A stretch of 64,000 nt of DNA from Bacillota bacterium (GTDB lineage Bacteria > Bacillota > Clostridia > Christensenellales > SZUA-584). A program made the position numbers and the translations under genes. Position 1 is the stretch's first letter. Every line of letters starts with the position of its first letter. Below are positions 58,783 to 64,000 of this stretch, piece by piece. Location: positions 1 to 64,000 of the forward strand of contig JAEWTL010000062.1 in assembly GCA_023459495.1 (NCBI GenBank), read 5' to 3'. The notes under the pieces were generated by a model that ran no database searches, had not been told where the DNA came from, and worked only from the letters and a program-made list of their open reading frames with translations.

Positions 58783-61308
58783 ATGAGAAGAATTTTTATT
58801 TCCATTTCTTTTATAACATGTATATTACTGTGTCAAATTCCATTGACCGCTTTGGCTGATAATGTATCTCAGGAAGTTCTTGAAGCCAGCGCCTCAGTTG
58901 TATATATTGAAGTCGAGTCTTCTCCATTAATTTCCCAAGGGTCAGGGTTTGTTATTAAGAATGATAGTGACGGAACATATATTGCGACAAATAACCATGT
59001 TATTGAATTAAATCCTAAAGGGATTTCTGTTTGGACAGGTAAAGATGAAAAGCGTGCTGCCACGGTAGTTACATCAAGTATTCAATATGACTTAGCTATA
59101 ATCAAGATACCGGAACCGATAGATGCTCAAGCCTTAGTTTTATCTTCTTCAGCGGAACAGGGTGATGAGGTGTTTGCTGTAGGTTTTCCTGAAGCGGCGA
59201 ATTATTTATCAAGTAGTGATGCGCATCTAAGTAATGAAGTAACGATTACAAATGGAATTATCAGTTCAATAAGAACAATGAAAAATGTTGATTACGGTCC
59301 AGATATAGAATTATTACAGATAAATGCTGACATTAATCCAGGAAATTCAGGAGGCCCGTTATTAGACCGAAGCGGACATGTTATTGGGATTAACACATAC
59401 GGAGTGTTGGAATCACAAGGAATATTCGGAGCTATCTCCGCCTCTGAACTAATTAGCTATGCTGAAGAGAATAACATTAATTTGGAAAATAAAACGCAGA
59501 GTTCTTTTCAGGGTTGGATAATTTATGTTTTAATCAGTATTGCTGTCATTGCTATTGCACTATGTATGATAGTTTTTATTCCAAAAATAAAGGGGAAACA
59601 GGTTGTGAAAACCCGAAAAGAGATTAAACTCAGCGAATACTTATCCCGGCTAAATCGCCCTATAGCGGCTAACGAAGCTGTAAGTCTTTTGATGCCTATT
59701 TTATTGGTACTTCGAGAAAAACACAACCAAGGTACGTTATATCTTAAATTATCGCCTTCAAGTGTGATAGTCAAAAAGGATGGATGTTTATTAAATGAGT
59801 CAAATGAAATAGCCTCGGATGAATTTTTCGCTCCTGAACAGCGTTCTGGAGGGTTCTCGGGTATAAGGACAGATATCTTTGGTGCGTGTGCCTTACTTCG
59901 TTATATGCTTGAATACTATTATAAAATTCACACAGATGATGAGAAGTCATTAGATACTTCTATTGATATGTTAAATGTTATTATTAATAAAGGTCTTTCT
60001 GACTTGCCCGAAGATAGGTATAGCAATATACAGGAATTAATACTTGAACTCGCCCCATTTAACACGGGCATCTCTGAGCAAGCTTTAATTCCTTTCATAG
60101 AAGCACAGATAAAACAGACACGCAAAGATAACAAACAAGATGTTTTTGATAATAACTTTAATGGAAAACCAAAAAATAAAAAACTTAAATACATACTAAT
60201 CTCAGGAATTGGATTAATAATCGTCTGTACAATAGGCTTTTTTACTATTAATTATTTCTCGGCTATACAAGATGCAGCGAGTTACAATTTTGCAGAGGCA
60301 AATACAGAGTTGGGCTATATCCCGTTTTCTACAGATATCTTTCAGCAGGATTCAATCTTTATTTCCGCGGGTGTTGCAATGGAAAACCGGGAGTATGATA
60401 AAGCAATAAGTGAGTTGAGAAGAATTCAAAATTATAATGGTGCTGAGGAACTTCTTCTTGAAGTAAAATACCGCAAGGCAGCTTATCTTGCAAACCAAAA
60501 CTCGTTTGATGATGCTATTTACATTTATCATGAAATAAAATCATATAAAGACTCCGCCACCCTAATCGATGATACAACTTTCCGAAAAGCATGCTATCTA
60601 TCAGATAATGGCGATTATAATCAGGCGTTAGCCATTTTGCAGGATCTATCAACTAAAAATTATCCGGAAGCAGATGATAAAATAGCAGAATTGTATTATG
60701 AATGGGGTAACGCCCTTATATCCCAAGAAAAATATCTTGATGCTTATGATAAACTTAATTTGGCTGGTGACTATTTAGATACTAAGCAAATTATCGTGGA
60801 CTTGAAAGATTATATTTATTATCTGGCTATAGACTATTATCATAGCGCTCAATATGTAGAGTCCCAGCAATGTTTAGAGAGTATTGGAAACTACTTAGAC
60901 TCCAATGCCTATTTAACTCTTATTGATGCGCATTTAGTTTTCGAACCACACTTTAATCTCGATGCTTATATCAATTTTAAATCAGAGAAATTGTGGCAGC
61001 TTATTGGTTTTGAGGATGCTGCACAATTATTGGTATCCGATCAGGGATGGGCAGCTCTCTTCCTTCTTGGAACTTGGCGAGGAGACTCACGATATTTCAT
61101 TATGAAGGCCGATGGGTCCATTAGATATGATATTCCGTGGATAAACTATGGTGACTATTATAGAATTGAAGATGGGCTTGTTTTGCTTTATAAGGAGGAG
61201 TCCTTCGATAAAACAGTACCCCTATATAAAATAACAGTAGTTTCTGAGAGCTGTATTCAAATATTTTCGTTTAAGAATAGTAGGACATATACTCTTTATA
61301 GGCAATAG
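58783..61308 (+). CDS. Membrane fusion protein: HtrA/trypsin-like protease, pseudokinase C-lobe, TPR-like region
   Basis: 841 residues. Signal/anchor 1-25. Protease domain about 28-235 with His72 (ATNNHVIE), Asp103 (YDLAIIKI) and Ser189 (NPGNSGGPLL). Membrane span about 244-267. Residues about 278-426 read as the lower half of a Ser/Thr kinase: LYLKLSPSSVIV in place of HRDLKPxNILL, FFAPEQ in place of the APE motif, then DIFGACALLRYML and LPEDRYSNIQELI; the catalytic Asp and the N-lobe are missing. Second span about 469-491. TPR-like helices about 500-715, then a C-terminal domain with LLGTWRGDSRYFIMKADG. Predicted topology puts protease and TPR region outside, pseudokinase inside. ATG 58783 has AGGAG upstream. 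Monocistronic and strongly AT-rich, unlike neighbours: probably horizontally acquired. Whole-protein function unknown. Confidence 0.85.
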   Translation: MRRIFISISFITCILLCQIPLTALADNVSQEVLEASASVVYIEVESSPLISQGSGFVIKNDSDGTYIATNNHVIELNPKGISVWTGKDEKRAATVVTSSIQYDLAIIKIPEPIDAQALVLSSSAEQGDEVFAVGFPEAANYLSSSDAHLSNEVTITNGIISSIRTMKNVDYGPDIELLQINADINPGNSGGPLLDRSGHVIGINTYGVLESQGIFGAISASELISYAEENNINLENKTQSSFQGWIIYVLISIAVIAIALCMIVFIPKIKGKQVVKTRKEIKLSEYLSRLNRPIAANEAVSLLMPILLVLREKHNQGTLYLKLSPSSVIVKKDGCLLNESNEIASDEFFAPEQRSGGFSGIRTDIFGACALLRYMLEYYYKIHTDDEKSLDTSIDMLNVIINKGLSDLPEDRYSNIQELILELAPFNTGISEQALIPFIEAQIKQTRKDNKQDVFDNNFNGKPKNKKLKYILISGIGLIIVCTIGFFTINYFSAIQDAASYNFAEANTELGYIPFSTDIFQQDSIFISAGVAMENREYDKAISELRRIQNYNGAEELLLEVKYRKAAYLANQNSFDDAIYIYHEIKSYKDSATLIDDTTFRKACYLSDNGDYNQALAILQDLSTKNYPEADDKIAELYYEWGNALISQEKYLDAYDKLNLAGDYLDTKQIIVDLKDYIYYLAIDYYHSAQYVESQQCLESIGNYLDSNAYLTLIDAHLVFEPHFNLDAYINFKSEKLWQLIGFEDAAQLLVSDQGWAALFLLGTWRGDSRYFIMKADGSIRYDIPWINYGDYYRIEDGLVLLYKEESFDKTVPLYKITVVSESCIQIFSFKNSRTYTLYRQ

Positions 61309-61325
61309 AAATTGCAAAGGTAAAA

Positions 61326-61349
61326 AGTCAGCAATCGCTGGCTTTTTTA
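61326..61349 (+). terminator. Terminator of the protease-pseudokinase gene
   Basis: AGTCAGC-aatc-GCTGGCT followed by TTTTT, 17 bases past the stop. Confidence 0.85.
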
Positions 61350-61400
61350 TTTATCAAATAATTCATTCAAATATAAATGCAAGCTACGCGGGAAGTAATT

Positions 61401-61541
61401 ATGACTTCACTTTATGCAAATGGAGTTATTAGAGAAAAGTTTGAGACATCTGCTCGTACTTGTATAACAGATTCATACATGCAGTGGAGATTATTGGTTT
61501 TATGCAATGCAGATGATAATGCCTCTAAATTATATATTTAA
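61401..61541 (+). CDS. Possible small AT-rich ORF
   Basis: 46 codons (starts MTSLYANGVIREKFE) with GGGAAG five bases before the ATG. No family resemblance and no terminator. It lies in about 385 bases of AT-rich DNA between the protease gene and the ABC-F gene, which otherwise shows nothing. Could be chance. Confidence 0.2.
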   Translation: MTSLYANGVIREKFETSARTCITDSYMQWRLLVLCNADDNASKLYI

Positions 61542-61693
61542 AATGAAACATTGGTTGATTAATGATAATACCTACAGCTTTGTGATCATCATCAAAGCCA
61601 ACTTTTCTTGAAAGTCTCTACAATGAGCTATCATTGTGGTACATTCTTAACCAATGAGCCTATCTGTCCTACCGGAGCATCCGGATGCAATCA

Positions 61694-63493
61694 TTATTCG
61701 TTTTTCGACATCCTTTCCGCAATATCATTCAAATGAAGCCATCTCTCCATTTTTTCATTCAGCTCCGCTTCCAGCGCGGCTTCTTCCTTCAGCAGCTCCT
61801 CCAGCAGGACATAATTGCTTGCTTCCTTTTCAATATCCTTTTTGATCCTGTCCAGCCGCTGCTCCAGATCCGCAATCACGCTGTCGATAACGGTATATTC
61901 CTGCTGCTCTCTGAAAGTAAATTTCGCCTTCGTCTGCGGCTTGTCCTTGGGTGGCTCGCCTTCTGCCGACTGCTTCCTGATCGATTCTTTTCGCGCTGGA
62001 GGTTTTTGCGCTTCCTCGCGGTCCTGTAAATATTCCGCGTACCCTCCCGGCACCTGCTTGATCGTGGCGTCGTCCTGAAACACGAATATTCTTTCTGCGA
62101 TCTTGTTTAAAAAATACCGGTCGTGCGAAACCGTCACCACCGCCCCGTTAAAGCCCTCCAGATAATCCTCCAATATCATCAGTGTGGTGATATCCAGATC
62201 ATTGGTCGGCTCATCCAGCAGCAGAATATTGGGCGCGTCCATAATCGTACGCAATAAAAACAGCCTTCTTCGCTCTCCCCCGGACAGCCGGGCGATCGTA
62301 TTCCACTGGTCTCTGGCCGGGAAGAGAAACTTCTCCAGCATCTGCGATGCCGTGAGCGTCCCGTCAACGGTAACAATATTTTCGGCACCTTCCCGGATAT
62401 AGTCGATGACGCGTAGCGAGGGGTCCATCTCCTCGCACTCCTGAGAGAAATAGCCGATCTTCACCGTATCGCCAATCTCCACAGTCCCTGTATCCGGCAC
62501 TAATCTCCCACACATCAGCTTAAGCAATGTGGATTTACCACACCCGTTTTTGCCAAGGATGCCGATCCGGTCATCGCGCAGCAATATATACTCAAAGTCT
62601 TGTATGATGGGTCGCCCGTCAAAGCTTTTAGAAATCCCGTTCAAATACACCGTCTTCTTGCCCAGCCGGGTTGAAACCGAGCTTAAATCCAGTTTCTGCG
62701 CCGCCGCGGGTCCTTCTTTGCCGCTCAGCTCGTTAAAACGCTCAATCCTTGCTTTGCTTTTGGTGCCGCGCGCCCTTGCCCCGCGCTGCATCCATTCCAG
62801 CTCTCTTCTCAGAAAACTCCTGCGTTTTCGTTCCGATCCGATTTCCATTTCCTCGCGCTGTGCCTTCAGCTCCAAAAACGAAGAATAATTGGCGTCATAG
62901 CTGTAGAGGCACCCGCCGTCGAGCTCGACGATTTTGTTCGTGACCCGGTCCAGAAAATAGCGGTCATGCGTCACCATCAATATGGTCCCTGTATACTTTT
63001 GCAGGTACTTCTCCAGCCACTCCACCATTGCGCTGTCAATATGATTGGTCGGCTCATCCAATATCAGCAAGTCGCTAGGATGAATGAGCGCGCTTGCAAT
63101 GGAAACGCGCTTTTTCTCTCCGCCGGACAGCAGCCGAACATCCTTATCAAAATCCATGAGGCCGAGCTTCGTCAGAATGGTTTTGGCCTCATGCTCTTTC
63201 ATCTCCTTGATTTCTTTGGACGCGCCCCGAAACACCTGCTCCAGTATGGTAACGTCCTCTTCAAAGACCGGGTTTTGAGGCATATAGCCGACCCGCAATC
63301 CGCCCGCTTTCGAAACCGTACCCGAATCCGGCATTTCAGCGCCTGCGATGATTTTGAGAAATGTGGATTTCCCCGCGCCGTTTACGCCCACGACGCCGAT
63401 TTTATCCCCTTCATTAACGTATAGCGATATATCCTGAAGCAGTATCTTTTCACTGTAGCTTTTGGTTATATTGACTGCCGAACACAATACCAA
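61694..63493 (-). CDS. ABC-F family ATPase (Uup/YfmR-like)
   Basis: 599 residues, no membrane segments. Two ABC cassettes: GVNGAGKST, LLSGGEKKRVSIASALIHPS, LLILDEPTNHID; and GKNGCGKST, LSGGERRRLFLL, ILLLDEPTNDLD. Long interdomain linker, and a C-terminal coiled coil (SVIADLEQRLDRIKKDIEKE) as in Uup/YfmR. ABC-F proteins act on the ribosome E site to relieve stalling; some confer antibiotic resistance. TTG 63493 has AAGGGAG eight bases before it; an upstream reading frame ends inside that site. Confidence 0.92.
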   Translation of the reverse strand: MVLCSAVNITKSYSEKILLQDISLYVNEGDKIGVVGVNGAGKSTFLKIIAGAEMPDSGTVSKAGGLRVGYMPQNPVFEEDVTILEQVFRGASKEIKEMKEHEAKTILTKLGLMDFDKDVRLLSGGEKKRVSIASALIHPSDLLILDEPTNHIDSAMVEWLEKYLQKYTGTILMVTHDRYFLDRVTNKIVELDGGCLYSYDANYSSFLELKAQREEMEIGSERKRRSFLRRELEWMQRGARARGTKSKARIERFNELSGKEGPAAAQKLDLSSVSTRLGKKTVYLNGISKSFDGRPIIQDFEYILLRDDRIGILGKNGCGKSTLLKLMCGRLVPDTGTVEIGDTVKIGYFSQECEEMDPSLRVIDYIREGAENIVTVDGTLTASQMLEKFLFPARDQWNTIARLSGGERRRLFLLRTIMDAPNILLLDEPTNDLDITTLMILEDYLEGFNGAVVTVSHDRYFLNKIAERIFVFQDDATIKQVPGGYAEYLQDREEAQKPPARKESIRKQSAEGEPPKDKPQTKAKFTFREQQEYTVIDSVIADLEQRLDRIKKDIEKEASNYVLLEELLKEEAALEAELNEKMERWLHLNDIAERMSKNE

Positions 63494-63506
63494 GTGCGTT
63501 ACTCCC

Positions 63507-63554
63507 TTACCCCATAGAATTCGGTGCCGGGGATGAGTCCACCGGCACAAACAT
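63507..63554 (-). promoter_or_regulatory. Possible leader peptide and hairpin upstream of the ABC-F gene
   Basis: A 15-codon ORF (MFVPVDSSPAPNSMG) whose TAA lies inside the AAGGGAG ribosome-binding site of the ABC-F gene. It spans a hairpin with perfect arms GTGCCGG and CCGGCAC (63524-63548). A TATAAT at 63569-63574 would start the transcript about eight bases before this ORF. ABC-F resistance genes are often controlled by such leaders. Confidence 0.35.
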
Positions 63555-63637
63555 ACGACTGTTTGCTGATTATATCATATGGGTTCGCAGTTGTACGCCT
63601 TTTAAGCAAAATGTGAATGCTGCCCCTTGCCTTCCAT

Positions 63638-63666
63638 TGATATGAAACGACGGGGTGTGGTACTAT
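63638..63666 (+). promoter_or_regulatory. Promoter of the ywbE-like gene
   Basis: TTGATA, 17-base spacer, TACTAT, divergent from the ABC-F promoter. Confidence 0.5.
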
Positions 63667-63719
63667 AAAAGCAATCTGACACGCGCAAAATGAATTGCGA
63701 TGCAGCGGAGGGTGAAACG

Positions 63720-63911
63720 ATGGACGGTACAAAAAGAAGCGATATTCGTATAGGCGCTGCGGTCATGGTGGTACAAAAGCAGGATCAGCGTAGCGGAAAA
63801 CTCACCGAAGGGGTCGTTAGCAGAATACTGACTAACTCAGACGTTCATCCGCACGGTATTAAGGTCATGCTGGAAAGCGGAATCGTCGGCCGGATAAAAG
63901 AAATCAGGTAA
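63720..63911 (+). CDS. ywbE: YwbE-family small protein (DUF2196)
   Basis: 63 residues: RSDIRIGAAVMVVQKQDQRS, GKLTEGVVSRILTNSDVHPH, GIKVMLESGIVGRIKEI. Full-length match by eye to the YwbE family, a small KOW-like beta protein of unknown function widespread in Firmicutes. ATG 63720 has GGAGGG upstream. Own promoter and terminator. Confidence 0.9.
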   Translation: MDGTKRSDIRIGAAVMVVQKQDQRSGKLTEGVVSRILTNSDVHPHGIKVMLESGIVGRIKEIR

Positions 63912-63961
63912 GCTCTACCGCTGCGGCGAAAGCTTACCCGATATATATCTTTTTGTTTTAC

Positions 63962-63984
63962 AAGCGGTCATTACCCGCTTTTTT
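63962..63984 (+). terminator. Terminator after the ywbE-like gene
   Basis: AAGCGG, short loop, CCGCTT then TTTT. Confidence 0.65.
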
Positions 63985-64000
63985 ATATGCCATGATTTTT

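Overview
The window looks like chromosome from an anaerobic, spore-forming member of the class Clostridia (Bacillota). Supporting signs are spoIIR, sleB and ypeB, an A/V-type ATP synthase operon instead of an F-type one, formate-tetrahydrofolate ligase, a long-form ribosome hibernation factor, a large SRP RNA of the Firmicutes type and many GGAGG ribosome-binding sites. Most of it is GC-rich by eye (mid-50s percent). A few stretches are clearly AT-rich: about 38,690-39,400, 52,350-54,500 and 58,240-61,690. I cannot place it to family.

Layout. 1-5 kb: a flavin reductase-like protein, an Fpg/Nei-type glycosylase lacking key residues, hpf, SRP RNA and purA. 4.8-9.6 kb: a BMP-type nucleoside ABC importer with a strong promoter and a structured leader. 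9.8-14.3 kb: a TetR regulator with a heterodimeric ABC exporter. 14.4-17 kb: apbE, a NusG-domain-II protein, a Gx transporter and a YugP-type zinc peptidase. 17-27 kb: transketolase, a Gfo/Idh/MocA oxidoreductase, pgsA, a DeoR regulator with a sorbitol/sorbose-type dehydrogenase, a membrane diguanylate cyclase and fhs. 27-33.5 kb: a leftward unit DUF1934 / metallo-hydrolase / pyrG / glnS / gltX. 33.6-40.1 kb: lipoproteins, the sporulation/germination genes spoIIR-sleB-ypeB and two tandem membrane paralogues. 40.3-50 kb: rpiB-upp followed by nine V-type ATPase genes. 50.4-58.2 kb: an M29 aminopeptidase, an EFR1 ferredoxin/HxlR island, a membrane XRE regulator and recD2-comF-PPOX. 58.2-61.7 kb: an AT-rich island holding one large fusion protein. 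61.7-64 kb: an ABC-F ATPase and a YwbE protein.

The most unusual gene is the 841-residue protein at 58,783-61,308. It joins an exported trypsin/HtrA-like protease (His72, Asp103, Ser189 visible) to a cytoplasmic remnant of a Ser/Thr kinase C-lobe without a catalytic Asp, then a second membrane span and an extracytoplasmic TPR-like region. Its composition differs sharply from its neighbours.

The second theme is a family of five intergenic elements built from strings of hairpins with conserved linkers. Their stems differ between copies by paired changes, so RNA or cruciform structure seems to be what is conserved.

Third, two unrelated genes (apbE and recD2) have a -10 box exactly six bases before the ATG and no ribosome-binding site, so their mRNAs are probably leaderless. 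No CRISPR array, transposase, tRNA or rRNA was found.
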